This document shows positions 36,107 through 48,253 of a DNA stretch of 64,000 nucleotides, one piece after another. The stretch's first letter is position 1, and the number at the start of each line of letters is the position of its first letter. Made by a program: the position numbers and the translations under genes. The notes below the pieces were generated by a model. The model was given only the letters and a program-made list of their open reading frames with translations, did no database searches and was not told where the DNA came from. The DNA is from Palleronia aestuarii (GTDB lineage Bacteria; Pseudomonadota; Alphaproteobacteria; Rhodobacterales; Rhodobacteraceae), in contig NZ_QKZL01000009.1 of the NCBI RefSeq assembly GCF_003253995.1, forward strand, positions 1 to 64,000, in the 5' to 3' direction.

Positions 36107-37606
36107 ATGTTCGAGAACCTGTCAGATCGCCTGGGCGGCGTCTTCGACCGGCTGTCGAAGCAGGGCGCCCTGTCCGACGAGGACGTGAAGACTGCGCTGA
36201 GGGAAGTGCGCGTCGCGCTTCTCGAGGCCGACGTCTCCCTCCCCGTGGCCCGCGATTTCGTGAAGGCCGTGCAGGAGAAGGCGACGGGCCAGTCCGTCAC
36301 CCGCTCCGTCACGCCGGGCCAGCAGGTCGTCAAGATCGTCCATGACGAGCTCGTCCATGTCCTCGGCGGCGACGACGAGACGCCGGGCGGCCTCATGATC
36401 GACCAGATCCCCGCGCCGATCCTGATGGTGGGCCTGCAGGGCTCGGGCAAGACCACGACGACGGCCAAGCTCGCCCTGCGCCTCAAGGACCGCGAGAAGA
36501 AGCGCGTCCTGATGGCCTCGCTCGACACCAACCGCCCCGCGGCGATGGAGCAGCTCGCGATCCTCGGCAAGCAGGTCGGCGTCGATACGCTGCCCATCGT
36601 CAAGGGCGAGAGCCCGGTGCAGATCGCCAGGCGCGCCAAGCAGCAGGCGACGCTCGGCGGCTACGACGTCTACATGCTCGACACTGCCGGCCGTCTCCAT
36701 ATCGACGCCGAGCTCATCGCGCAGGCCGCGGAGGTGCGCGACGTCGCCCAGCCGCGCGAGACGCTCCTCGTCGTCGATGGCCTGACGGGCCAGGACGCGG
36801 TCAACGTCGCAACCGAGTTCGATGAGAAGATCGGCGTCTCGGGCGTCGTTCTGACCCGGATGGACGGCGACGGCCGCGGCGGCGCGGCGCTCTCGATGCG
36901 CGCGGTGACCGGCAAGCCCATCAAGTTCGTGGGCCTCGGCGAGAAGATGGACGCGCTCGAGACCTTCGAGGCGGAGCGCATCGCCGGCCGCATCCTCGGC
37001 ATGGGCGACATCGTCGCCCTCGTCGAGAAGGCCCAGGCCACGATCGAGGCCGAGCAGGCGGAGCGCATGATGAAGCGCTTCCAGAAGGGTCAGTTCAACA
37101 TGAACGACCTGAAGTCCCAGCTCGAGCAGATGCTGAAGATGGGCGGCATGGAACAGATGATGGGCATGATCCCCGGCATGGGGAAGATGGCCAAGCAGGC
37201 GGAGGCGTCGGGCTTCGACGATGGCGTTCTCAAGCGCCAGATCGCCCTGATCCAGTCGATGACGAAGAAGGAGCGGGCCAATCCGCAGCTTCTCCAGGCC
37301 AGCCGCAAGAAGCGGATCGCGGCCGGTTCCGGCCTTGAGGTGCGCGATCTCAATCAGCTTTTGAAGATGCATCGGCAGATGGCCGACATGATGAAGAAGA
37401 TGGGCAAGGGCGGCATGCTGAAAAAGGCGATGGGCGCCATGTTCGGCAAGGGCGGCCCGTCGGAAGAGCAGATCAAGGCCGCGCAGGCGCAGATGGGCAA
37501 GATGGGCGGCCCCGGCGGCATGGGCGGCTTTCCGGGCGGCGGCAACCCGTTCGGCGGCGGCGGCGCCCTGCCCCCCGGCCTGTCGGGATTCGGCAAGAAG
37601 CGATGA
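36107..37606 (+). CDS. ffh: signal recognition particle protein Ffh
   Basis: A 499-residue GTPase that, with 4.5S RNA, directs nascent membrane proteins to FtsY. The N domain (1-95) is followed by the G domain: G1 GLQGSGKTTTTAKLA (about 109), DTAGR, TRMDGDGRGGAALS and GLGEKMDALETF. The M domain has Met-rich helices and the RNA-binding SRKKRIAAGSG. The C-terminus is an extended Gly/Met/Pro tail. AAGGGGA precedes the ATG. The stop overlaps the next gene's start (ATGA). Confidence 0.98.
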   Translation: MFENLSDRLGGVFDRLSKQGALSDEDVKTALREVRVALLEADVSLPVARDFVKAVQEKATGQSVTRSVTPGQQVVKIVHDELVHVLGGDDETPGGLMIDQIPAPILMVGLQGSGKTTTTAKLALRLKDREKKRVLMASLDTNRPAAMEQLAILGKQVGVDTLPIVKGESPVQIARRAKQQATLGGYDVYMLDTAGRLHIDAELIAQAAEVRDVAQPRETLLVVDGLTGQDAVNVATEFDEKIGVSGVVLTRMDGDGRGGAALSMRAVTGKPIKFVGLGEKMDALETFEAERIAGRILGMGDIVALVEKAQATIEAEQAERMMKRFQKGQFNMNDLKSQLEQMLKMGGMEQMMGMIPGMGKMAKQAEASGFDDGVLKRQIALIQSMTKKERANPQLLQASRKKRIAAGSGLEVRDLNQLLKMHRQMADMMKKMGKGGMLKKAMGAMFGKGGPSEEQIKAAQAQMGKMGGPGGMGGFPGGGNPFGGGGALPPGLSGFGKKR

Positions 37607-38154
37607 GCGACGGACGAACATCCGCCGTGCCACCCGAAGCCGGCCTGCCGACGCTTGAGACGGAGCGGCTGATCCTGCGCGGCCCGCGTCCGGAAGATTT
37701 CGGGCCGATGCGCGACTTCTTCGCGTCCGATCGGTCCCGCTTCGTCGGCGGTCCCCGATCGGAACTCGACGCATGGCGCTCCTTCGCGTCGCGCTGGGGC
37801 CATATCGCGATCAACGGCTTCGGCGTGTTCAGCGTCACCGTGAAGGGATCGGACACCTGCATCGGTCAGATCGGCCCGATCTTCATGCCCGGATGGGCGG
37901 AGCCGGAGATCGGCTGGTCGCTCTTCTCCGGCGAAGGCCACGGCTACGCGTTCGAGGCGGCGATGGCCGCGCGCGACCATGCCTACCGCGATCTCGGCTG
38001 GACCACCGCGATCAGCTATATCGACGTGGAGAACGCCCGGTCGCAGGCGCTGGCCCGGCGCATGGGCTGCGTCGAGGATCCGTCGGTGCCGCACCCCTTC
38101 GACAAGGACGTCTGCGCCTGGCGTCATCCCGCCCCGTCGGAGGCCATGTCGTGA
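37603..38154 (+). CDS. GNAT-family N-acetyltransferase (RimJ/RimL-like), copy 1
   Basis: A 183-residue acetyltransferase of the Acetyltransf_3 branch. It opens with LETERLILRGPRPEDF and has PEIGWSLFSGEGHGYAFEAA, the acetyl-CoA region, then YIDVENARSQALARRMG. It shares the same organisation and about half its residues with the next gene, so the two arose by tandem duplication. Translation is probably coupled to ffh (ATGA) and to copy 2 (GTGA). Confidence 0.9.
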   Translation: MSDGRTSAVPPEAGLPTLETERLILRGPRPEDFGPMRDFFASDRSRFVGGPRSELDAWRSFASRWGHIAINGFGVFSVTVKGSDTCIGQIGPIFMPGWAEPEIGWSLFSGEGHGYAFEAAMAARDHAYRDLGWTTAISYIDVENARSQALARRMGCVEDPSVPHPFDKDVCAWRHPAPSEAMS

Positions 38155-38666
38155 TCAATCACCTGACCACCGAAACGCTGATCCTGCGCCGGCCCGTCGC
38201 GGCCGATCTCGATCCCTACGTCGCCTTCTTCACCTCCGAGCGCTCCCGCTTCGCCGAGGGCCCGGTCACCGACGATCAGGCCTGGCGCATGTTCGGCACC
38301 GAACTCGGTCATTGGGAGCTGCGCGGCTTCGGCATGTTCACCGTGACCTCGAAGGACGATGCGGCGACGCCCCTCGGTCTCGTCGGCCCCTGGTTTCCCG
38401 CCGGCTGGCCGGAGCCCGAGATCGGCTGGCTGCTCTGGCCCGAGGCGGAGGGACGCGGCATCGGTCTCGAGGCCGGCAAGGCCGTGCGCGACCACGTGTT
38501 CCGCGATCTCGGCTGGACCACCGCCGTCAGCTATATCGAGCGCGGCAACGACCGCTCCGCGGCGCTCGCCCGCCGGCTCGGCGCCGAGATCGATCCGACC
38601 GCGAAATCGAAGAATGCCGACACGCTCGTCTACCGCCATCCCCTGCCCCGAGAGGTGGCGGCATGA
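38151..38666 (+). CDS. GNAT-family N-acetyltransferase (RimJ/RimL-like), copy 2
   Basis: A 171-residue paralogue of the preceding gene: TTETLILRRPVAADL, PEIGWLLWPEAEGRGIGLEAG (acetyl-CoA loop RGIGLE), YIERGNDRSAALARRLG. The best start is the GTG at 38151, which overlaps the previous stop (GTGA); the frame is open upstream but inside copy 1. RimJ/RimL-like enzymes acetylate N-termini of ribosomal or other proteins, an attractive role beside ffh and rpsP, but the substrate is unknown. Confidence 0.88.
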   Translation: MINHLTTETLILRRPVAADLDPYVAFFTSERSRFAEGPVTDDQAWRMFGTELGHWELRGFGMFTVTSKDDAATPLGLVGPWFPAGWPEPEIGWLLWPEAEGRGIGLEAGKAVRDHVFRDLGWTTAVSYIERGNDRSAALARRLGAEIDPTAKSKNADTLVYRHPLPREVAA

Positions 38667-38854
38667 CGGAAGGTTGCAGGATCGGGCGAGGCGCCGGACG
38701 TTGCGGCGCACGGGGGAGATCGTATGCACGGCTGCTGCACATCGTCCGCACGTTCGGTGCACAGCGTCCGCACGGGCGATGCACGCGCGGTGCACGCCGC
38801 CTGTACGCATGCTGCACGCCCCGTGTACGTCCCGTGTACGAGGTGTGCACATGA
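38663..38854 (+). CDS. possible 63-residue Arg/Cys-rich ORF spanning the 11-bp array
   Basis: An ORF begins at an ATG overlapping the GNAT stop (ATGA at 38663) and ends at a TGA overlapping the chorismate mutase ATG (ATGA at 38851), so it fits exactly between two genes with coupled junctions at both ends. AGAGGTGG lies 5 bases before its ATG. The product has 7 Cys and many Arg, with no recognised domain. Its C-terminal two thirds is encoded by the 11-bp repeats. The frame is also open upstream, so chance cannot be excluded; it could be a leader or coupling peptide. Confidence 0.35.
   Translation: MTEGCRIGRGAGRCGARGRSYARLLHIVRTFGAQRPHGRCTRGARRLYACCTPRVRPVYEVCT
38719..38850 (+). repeat. array A: 12 tandem units of 11 bp, core TGYACG
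   Basis: From 38719 to 38850 the tetramer GCAC or GTAC recurs every 11 bases without interruption, 12 times. Units follow NNNNNNYGYAC with the next unit usually starting in G; examples are GCCCCGTGTAC, GTCCCGTGTAC and GCGCGGTGCAC. The spacers vary while the core is kept, which is unlike a simple microsatellite and more like a row of protein sites on one helix face. The last unit (GAGGTGTGCAC) provides the GAGG of the ribosome-binding site and touches the ATG of chorismate mutase. Confidence 0.9.
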
Positions 38855-39153
38855 ATGACGTCGTCGCCCGCGCCGCGGAACTGCTCGCCGATCACCGCGA
38901 AAGCATCGACCGGCTGGACGCGATCCTCATCTATACTTTGGGGGAGCGGTTCAAGCACACACAACAGGTTGGCCAGCTAAAGGCCGAACACGACCTTCCG
39001 CCCAGCGATCCGGACCGCGAGGCCGTCCAGATCGCCCGGCTCGAAGATTTGGCGCGGCGGGCCGATCTCGACCCCGACTTCGCCAAGAAATTCCTGGCCT
39101 TCATCATCGAGGAGGTCATCCAGCACCATAAGAAAATATCAGGAGAACAATGA
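38851..39153 (+). CDS. chorismate mutase (AroQ class)
   Basis: A 100-residue all-helical enzyme converting chorismate to prephenate for phenylalanine and tyrosine synthesis. Residues equivalent to the E. coli AroQ active site are kept with constant offset: R16, R33, K44, D53, R56 and E57 ([25 protein letters not shown]). It is a free-standing mutase without prephenate dehydratase. The ATG directly follows array A, and the ribosome site of rpsP lies in its last codons, so it is probably co-transcribed with the rpsP genes. Confidence 0.93.
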   Translation: MNDVVARAAELLADHRESIDRLDAILIYTLGERFKHTQQVGQLKAEHDLPPSDPDREAVQIARLEDLARRADLDPDFAKKFLAFIIEEVIQHHKKISGEQ

Positions 39154-39154
39154 C

Positions 39155-39520
39155 ATGGCTATGAAGATCCGTCTCGCCCGCGGTGGCTCGAAGAAGCGTC
39201 CGCACTATTCCATCGTCGCCGCCGACAGCCGCATGGCCCGCGACGGCCGCTTCCTCGAGAAGCTCGGCACCTACAACCCCCTCCTGCCCAAGGACAGCGA
39301 AGACCGCGTGAAGATGGACACCGCCCGCGTCCAGCACTGGCTCGACCGCGGCGCCCAGCCCACCGACCGCATCGCCCGCTTCCTCGAGGCCGCCGGCCTG
39401 CGCGACAAGACCGCCCGCAGCAACCCGCAGAAGGCCGAGCCGGGCAAGAAGGCCCAGGAGCGCGCGAAGGAGAAGGCCGACAAGGCCGCCGCCGCGACGG
39501 CAGAGGAAAATGCCGAATAA
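39155..39520 (+). CDS. rpsP: 30S ribosomal protein S16
   Basis: A 121-residue protein with the S16 core in the first 80 residues ([42 protein letters not shown]) and a Lys/Ala/Glu-rich C-terminal extension usual in alphaproteobacteria. AGGAG is located inside the end of the chorismate mutase gene. First of the conserved rpsP-rimM-trmD-rplS series. Confidence 0.98.
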   Translation: MAMKIRLARGGSKKRPHYSIVAADSRMARDGRFLEKLGTYNPLLPKDSEDRVKMDTARVQHWLDRGAQPTDRIARFLEAAGLRDKTARSNPQKAEPGKKAQERAKEKADKAAAATAEENAE

Positions 39521-39542
39521 TCAGACCCTTGATGCCAATATA

Positions 39543-39565
39543 ACCGGGGCGAGTGTTGCCCCGGT
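39543..39565 (+). promoter_or_regulatory. hairpin between rpsP and rimM
   Basis: An 8-bp stem, ACCGGGGC with GCCCCGGT, and a 7-nt loop, followed by GAAAGG rather than a U-tract. It could lower read-through or act as an RNA-processing site setting ribosomal protein above rimM/trmD expression, as known for this operon in E. coli; here it is inference. Confidence 0.4.
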
Positions 39566-39598
39566 GAAAGGCGGCAGTCTCTTGCGGCGGGCGACGAG

Positions 39599-40150
39599 AT
39601 GACGGAGTTGATCTGCGTCGGTGCGATCGCGGGCGCGTTCGGCGTCCGCGGCGAGGTTCGCCTCAAGAGCTTCTGTTCCGAACCGGAGGCCATCGCCGAT
39701 TACAGCCCTCTCGTCACGGAAGACGAACGCCGGTCCTTCGAAGTCGACCTGACGGGCCGGGTCAAGGGCGGCTTCACCGCGCGGCTTTCCGGCATCGACA
39801 GCAAGGAAGCCGCGGAGACCCTGCGCGGAACCACGCTCCATGCGCCGCGCGACCGACTCCCCCCCCTGCCCGACGACGAGTTCTACCATGCCGATCTGAT
39901 CGGCCTCGCCGTTCTCGACACGGGCGGCGCGACGCTCGGCCATGTGCGCGAGATCCTCAATCACGGTGCGACAGACCTTCTCGAGATCGCGACGCCCGGA
40001 CATTCCGACACGATACTTCTGCCGTTCACGCGGGATGCGGTGCCGACCGTGGATCTTCCGTCGAAGCGGATCATCGCGGACCCGCCGGACGGTCTCTTCC
40101 CCGATCCCGAGAGTGACCCGCGACAACGAGACGACGAGGCACCGTCGTGA
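39599..40150 (+). CDS. rimM: 16S rRNA processing protein RimM
   Basis: A 183-residue assembly factor for the 30S head that binds S19. The N-terminal RimM domain begins [21 protein letters not shown], and the C-terminal PRC-barrel has [12 protein letters not shown] and [14 protein letters not shown]. Acidic tail. Position between rpsP and trmD is standard. Confidence 0.97.
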   Translation: MTELICVGAIAGAFGVRGEVRLKSFCSEPEAIADYSPLVTEDERRSFEVDLTGRVKGGFTARLSGIDSKEAAETLRGTTLHAPRDRLPPLPDDEFYHADLIGLAVLDTGGATLGHVREILNHGATDLLEIATPGHSDTILLPFTRDAVPTVDLPSKRIIADPPDGLFPDPESDPRQRDDEAPS

Positions 40151-40202
40151 CCGATCCCCACGTCCCACGGTCTTGGCCTACTCGGCGGAAGGTCAGCGGC
40201 TC

Positions 40203-41039
40203 ATGAATGACGAAGTCCCAGAGCCGCAACGCATACCGCGTTCGCATGGCCGTCTTTCGAACCGCCCGCGCGCCACGCCTAGCGCGTTGATGACGGACCG
40301 GCCGCATCTCGTGGGCGCCTGGGAGGCGCGGGTCGTCACCCTCCTGCCGCAGACGTTTCCCGGCATGCTCGGCGCGTCTCTCGTCGGGAAAGCACTGCAG
40401 GACGGGCTCTGGCGGCTCGAGCCGATCGACCTCAGGAGTTTCGGGGAAGGCCGTCACCGCAATGTGGACGACACGCCCGCAGGCGGGGGGGCCGGCATGG
40501 TTCTTCGCGCCGACATCGTCGACCGTGCGCTCGTCCATGCCGCGGAGGGAACACCAGCCGACCGCGCGCGCTGGCCAGTCGTTCACCTTTCCCCGCGTGG
40601 TCGCCGCTTCGACCAGCAGATGGCACAGAGATGGTCGCAGACGGACGGGATCACGCTGCTCTGCGGTCGGTTCGAGGGCGTAGACCAGCGCGTTCTCGAT
40701 GCGCATGCCGTGGAGGAGGTGAGCCTTGGCGATTTTGTCATGACCGGCGGGGAGATCGCGGCGCAGGCGATGATCGATTCCACGGTGCGCCTCCTGCCCG
40801 GCGTGCTCGGCAACGCCGCGTCGACCGTCGAGGAAAGCCATTCCGACGGCCTGCTCGAGCATCCGCACTACACCCGGCCCGCTGAATGGCTCGGCATGGC
40901 TATCCCGGATGTCCTGCTCTCCGGAAACCATGCCGCGATCGCGGCGTGGCGGCGGGACCGTGCGGAAGAACTGACGCGCGAACGGCGCCCCGATCTCTGG
41001 CACGCCCATGAGACGCGGGCGCTGCACGAAGAGGAGTAA
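40203..41039 (+). CDS. trmD: tRNA (guanine-37-N1)-methyltransferase
   Basis: A 278-residue SPOUT-class methyltransferase using S-adenosylmethionine to modify G37 and prevent frameshifting. The N-terminal extension (residues 1-30, PRSHGRLSN) is a Rhodobacterales feature, so the ATG at 40203 is preferred over 40290. The knot region is clear: DDTPAGGGAGMVL, CGRFEGVDQR, GDFVMTGGEIAAQAM and GLLEHPHYTRP. Confidence 0.96.
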   Translation: MNDEVPEPQRIPRSHGRLSNRPRATPSALMTDRPHLVGAWEARVVTLLPQTFPGMLGASLVGKALQDGLWRLEPIDLRSFGEGRHRNVDDTPAGGGAGMVLRADIVDRALVHAAEGTPADRARWPVVHLSPRGRRFDQQMAQRWSQTDGITLLCGRFEGVDQRVLDAHAVEEVSLGDFVMTGGEIAAQAMIDSTVRLLPGVLGNAASTVEESHSDGLLEHPHYTRPAEWLGMAIPDVLLSGNHAAIAAWRRDRAEELTRERRPDLWHAHETRALHEEE

Positions 41040-41048
41040 TCCTAGGCA

Positions 41049-41295
41049 CTTGCCCCGTCCCGCTTGACGGTCTATAGGGTCGCCACCGGTGCTTTCGCGA
41101 GTCGACCGGGACCTCTGCCATGTCCATCGGACCGCCGGTTCTTCGCCGCGGCAGACGGCATCGCGGACGGCGTCGAAGAACGGACCACCTGATCTCTGGC
41201 GGGCGCGATCGAGCGAACCCGGACGAAGACCGAGAGCTCTGAGGCGGCATCATCAGGATCGCGGACCAACCGCGGACGAACATGGAGTGGATCGG
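41049..41295 (+). promoter_or_regulatory. candidate promoter and long structured leader of rplS
   Basis: The 256 bp between trmD and rplS has no convincing gene. TTGCCC (41049) and TATAGG (41073) are spaced by 18 bases and could be a promoter. The leader contains a long stem-loop closed by GTTCTTCG (41138-41145) and CGAAGAAC (41174-41181). A regulatory role in L19 synthesis is plausible but not shown. Confidence 0.4.
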
Positions 41296-41685
41296 ATGAA
41301 CCTGATCGCGCAACTGGAAGCCGAGCAAGTCGCTGAACTTGCCAAGGACATTCCGGATTTCAAGGCCGGCGACACGATTCGCGTCGGCTACAAGGTGACC
41401 GAGGGTACGCGGACCCGCGTGCAGAACTACGAAGGCGTTTGCATCAGCCGCAAGAACGGCGCGGGCATCGCGGGCAGCTTCACCGTGCGGAAAATTTCCT
41501 TCGGCGAAGGCGTTGAGCGGGTCTTTCCGCTGCATTCGACCAACATCGACTCGATCACGGTCGTGCGGCGCGGCAAGGTTCGCCGGGCGAAGCTCTACTA
41601 CCTCCGCGCCCGCCGCGGCAAGTCTGCCCGGATTGCGGAAGTCACGAATTACCGCGCGCCCAAGACCAAAAGCGTCGAAGCCTGA
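41296..41685 (+). CDS. rplS: 50S ribosomal protein L19
   Basis: A 129-residue protein at the 30S-50S interface. The L19 core is unmistakable: [37 protein letters not shown], and [21 protein letters not shown]. The ATG at 41296 begins [11 protein letters not shown], the usual alphaproteobacterial start. rpmE follows by 12 bases. Confidence 0.98.
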   Translation: MNLIAQLEAEQVAELAKDIPDFKAGDTIRVGYKVTEGTRTRVQNYEGVCISRKNGAGIAGSFTVRKISFGEGVERVFPLHSTNIDSITVVRRGKVRRAKLYYLRARRGKSARIAEVTNYRAPKTKSVEA

Positions 41686-41697
41686 GGAGCGGATCAG

Positions 41698-41919
41698 ATG
41701 AAGAAAGACACCCATCCCGATTACCACGTCATCGACGTCAAGATGACCAATGGCGACGTGGTCCAAATGCGCTCGACCTGGGGATCCGAAGGGGACCAGC
41801 TCGCCCTCGACATCGACCCGAGCGTTCACCCGGCCTGGACTGGCGGCTCGACCCGTCTCATGGATACCGGCGGTCGCGTCTCGAAATTCAAGAAGAAGTA
41901 CGAAGGTCTGGGCTTCTGA
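41698..41919 (+). CDS. rpmE: 50S ribosomal protein L31 (zinc-free form)
   Basis: A 73-residue L31 beginning [19 protein letters not shown]. The CxxC zinc ligands of the C+ form are replaced ([16 protein letters not shown] has no Cys), so this is the C- type that does not need zinc. It is probably the last gene of the unit, as a strong terminator follows. Confidence 0.95.
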   Translation: MKKDTHPDYHVIDVKMTNGDVVQMRSTWGSEGDQLALDIDPSVHPAWTGGSTRLMDTGGRVSKFKKKYEGLGF

Positions 41920-41938
41920 AGCCCACCCCGACGTCTCG

Positions 41939-41966
41939 AACGCCGCCCCAGAGGGCGGCGTTTTCG
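41939..41966 (+). terminator. intrinsic terminator after rpmE
   Basis: A 10-bp stem (AACGCCGCCC... with its complement, 41939-41948 and 41953-41962), a 4-nt loop and TTTTCGTTT. Ends the rplS-rpmE transcript. Confidence 0.9.
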
Positions 41967-42313
41967 TTTCTGCAAAGTGCAGCGTCGTCTGCTATTCGTT
42001 TCTACCCGATCGGATGATTACGTCTGCTCACCGGCGAAACAGGATGACTGGCGGAACAAGAACCCCGAACGTCATGCTTATGCCGGGTACGGACAGAACG
42101 CAGCGTACCCACAACTCACCAAAATGCTTTTGCAATGACGCCGTGATGACCGCTCTTGGACGGCGCACCGGCTGACCCATCGCTCCGGGTGATCAGGGCA
42201 ATTCGAGCGCTGAAAGGTATTTTCGAGCCCGCTTACGCGTCCCGACCCGTAGCAAGACGACATGGGCAAGCCTACGCCCAACAATAAATCAATCTGCCAA
42301 GCAGTATGCGTTC
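41967..42313. other. intergenic region, nothing recognised
   Basis: About 350 bp between the rpmE terminator and the end of the F1 operon. Open frames across it are short, lack ribosome sites and show no family similarity. Its base composition is less GC-rich than the flanks. No RNA gene, repeat or element end was recognised. Confidence 0.4.
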
Positions 42314-42336
42314 GGCGGGCGCATTCCGCGTCCGCC
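42314..42336 (-). terminator. possible terminator of the F1 operon
   Basis: A hairpin GGCGG/CCGCC extended past one mismatch by CGC/GCG with a 5-nt loop, 12 bases downstream of the atpC stop. There is no U-tract, so it may be Rho-dependent or a stability hairpin. Confidence 0.35.
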
Positions 42337-42348
42337 GCAAAGTGACGC

Positions 42349-42786
42349 CTAGAGCGACGGCTCTTTCGGCGAGAGGCCGATATGCGTTCCCATCGCCATC
42401 ATGTCCGAGAGGAGCTTGGCGGCGTCGTCGACCGGACCGGGCTTGTTCTCGAACTCGTCCTTGGCCTGCTTGTGGGCACGCGCCGCCTCCTCGATCATGC
42501 GATCGAGATGTTCCTGGCTCATCTCCTCGCGGGAGAGGCTTTCCTCGGCCAGAACGGATACGCCTTCCGGGTTAATTTCCGCAAAACCGCCCGTGACGAC
42601 GAACTCTCGGACCCCGTCGGTTCCCTCGACGTGCAGAACGCCGGGACGCAGGGTGGTGATCGTCGGGACGTGGTCAGGCATCGCGGTCAGGTCGCCTTCC
42701 GTCCCCGGTATCCGGACCGCGCGGGCCTCGAACGAGGCGACGAGCCGTTCCGGGCTCACCAGGTCGAATTTCATCGTGTCGGCCAT
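42349..42786 (-). CDS. atpC: ATP synthase F1 subunit epsilon
   Basis: A 145-residue rotor subunit. The N-terminal beta-sandwich ([49 protein letters not shown]) is followed by a helical C-terminal part that can inhibit ATP hydrolysis. Last gene of the F1 operon. Confidence 0.96.
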   Translation of the reverse strand: MADTMKFDLVSPERLVASFEARAVRIPGTEGDLTAMPDHVPTITTLRPGVLHVEGTDGVREFVVTGGFAEINPEGVSVLAEESLSREEMSQEHLDRMIEEAARAHKQAKDEFENKPGPVDDAAKLLSDMMAMGTHIGLSPKEPSL

Positions 42787-42835
42787 CGTAATACTCCCAG
42801 AGCGGGGCCACGCGCGGCGTGGCCCGCGGGCTTCC

Positions 42836-45158
<2,323 letters not shown>

Positions 45159-45179
45159 AGGCTCGCTCCTTTCGGACGA

Positions 45180-46717
<1,538 letters not shown>

Positions 46718-46718
<1 letters not shown>

Positions 46719-47284
46719 TATCCGACCTCTCTCATGGTGTTCTGGAGTGCGTTCAGCTTCGAGCGGATCGAGGTGTCGATCATCTTCGAGCCGACCTTGA
46801 CGACGAGACCGCCGATGAGACTCTCATCGACGCTCAGATTGATGTTCACGTCCCGACCGACCGAGGATTTCAGCGTCTCGGCGAGCTTGCGGCGCTGCTC
46901 GTCGGTCAGTTCCGTGGCGGCGGTCACGTCGGCGGTGATCTCGCCCTTCTCCTCGGTGATCCGGCGGCGCAGGTCGCGCACGAGTTCGGGGAGCACGAAG
47001 AGCCTGCGCTTCGACGCCATCAGGCGGAGCGTGTTGGCCATGTAGGACGACAATTCCATCCGCTCGGCGATCGCAGAGATCGCGGCCTGCTGCTCGTCGC
47101 GCGCATAGAGCGGCGAGTGGATCAGGTCGCGGAAATCCTCGCTGTCGTTCAGAGACGAGGAGATCGTGTCGGTATCGGCGCGAAGCTGATCGAGCGACCC
47201 GTCCTCCTTGGCCAGCTCGAAGATGGCAATGGCATAGCGCGAAGCGATGCCAGTCGAGATTGATGCCGGTTCGGACACGTCCAC
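46718..47284 (-). CDS. atpH: ATP synthase F1 subunit delta
   Basis: A 188-residue subunit linking the F1 head to the stalk. N-terminal helical domain ([20 protein letters not shown]) and C-terminal motif [25 protein letters not shown]. First gene of the F1 operon; the promoter should lie in 47285-47407, where TTGACG on the minus strand is a weak -35 candidate. Confidence 0.96.
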
Positions 47285-47407
47285 CCTTTCGATCGTCTTG
47301 CCGCCCCGACTGCCCTGCGGGGCTGAACAAGGCGAATTGGTCCCGTGCCGAGGGCACGCGTCAAAATCGAAGTTGCTCTAGCAGAGGCATTAAGACCCCG
47401 CAACCGC

Positions 47408-48190
47408 CTAAGCCCGCTTGAGCGGAACCACCCCGCCGGACATCGATCTGGCCTGCCCCGGCACCGGCTGGGTCGCGGCATCGAGAACCTTGAGCGGACG
47501 ACGCGCCGCATTGCGCAGTCCGCCGGACCGCGCCGGGACCTGTTTCGCGGCCTCTACGATGAGCACGCCGCCGGCGAACCGCCCCGTGATCGAGCGACCG
47601 GTCCGCTCCAGAAGCCCGCCCGTTCGCATCCAGAAGGGCTGCTCGGACGGCGGCTGGAAAAGGGCGGCCGCATGACCATCGGGGTTGAAATCATGCTCTC
47701 GCAGCAAGGTTTCCAGCTGCGTGAGCGAATAGGGCCGGCCGAAACCGAAGGGCGTGCGGTCGTGGCGCGACCAGAGACCGGCCCGGTTCGGCACGATGAA
47801 GAGCGCCCGCCCCCCGGGCCCGAGCGTGCGGTAGCATTCGGCGAGGAGCGCCGAGGGGTTCTGCGAGGTTTCGAGCCCGTGCAGGAGGACGAGCCGGTCG
47901 ATCTGCCCGGTCTGGATCGGCCAGAGCGTTTCCTCGCAAAGCACGGAGACATTGGGGCGGCCCGGCGGCCAGGGCATGACGCCCTGCTGCCCGGGCATCA
48001 GCGCGATCACCCGGCGCGCGTCGGCAAGAAAGGGTCTGAGCAGCGGCGCGGCGAAGCCGAACCCCGCGACCGTCTGGCCCCGCGCATCCGGCCAGAAGCG
48101 CACCACCTGATCACGGATCGCCCTCTGCGCCGCACGGCCCAGGCGCGTGCGGTAATAGAACGTCCTCAGATCAAGCACGTCGAGATGCAT
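47408..48190 (-). CDS. class I SAM-dependent methyltransferase
   Basis: A 260-residue protein of the Methyltransf_11 type. The SAM-binding first strand is weak ([15 protein letters not shown]), but the middle is typical: [39 protein letters not shown]. Rhodobacterales proteins with this sequence usually neighbour gloB, as here (divergent, 63 bp). The substrate is unknown. The weakened G-x-G motif leaves SAM binding somewhat uncertain. Confidence 0.82.
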   Translation of the reverse strand: MHLDVLDLRTFYYRTRLGRAAQRAIRDQVVRFWPDARGQTVAGFGFAAPLLRPFLADARRVIALMPGQQGVMPWPPGRPNVSVLCEETLWPIQTGQIDRLVLLHGLETSQNPSALLAECYRTLGPGGRALFIVPNRAGLWSRHDRTPFGFGRPYSLTQLETLLREHDFNPDGHAAALFQPPSEQPFWMRTGGLLERTGRSITGRFAGGVLIVEAAKQVPARSGGLRNAARRPLKVLDAATQPVPGQARSMSGGVVPLKRA

Positions 48191-48253
48191 TGCCGGCTCC
48201 CCCCGGTGCCTTAGTCTCTAGGGAGATACTAGGGACGAACGAGGCCGATCACC

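Noticed and set aside
37603-38666. One GNAT gene broken by a frameshift
   Set aside because: The two genes each contain a whole GNAT domain in different frames with overlapping stop and start; they are paralogues, not fragments.
38719-38850. CRISPR array
   Set aside because: The units are 11 bp with a 5-6 bp conserved core; CRISPR repeats are 23 bp or more with spacers of about 30 bp, and no cas genes are present.
41750-42175. Open frame running through the rpmE end and the following intergenic region
   Set aside because: It is a shifted frame of rpmE continuing past the rpmE terminator, with no ribosome site or recognisable domain.
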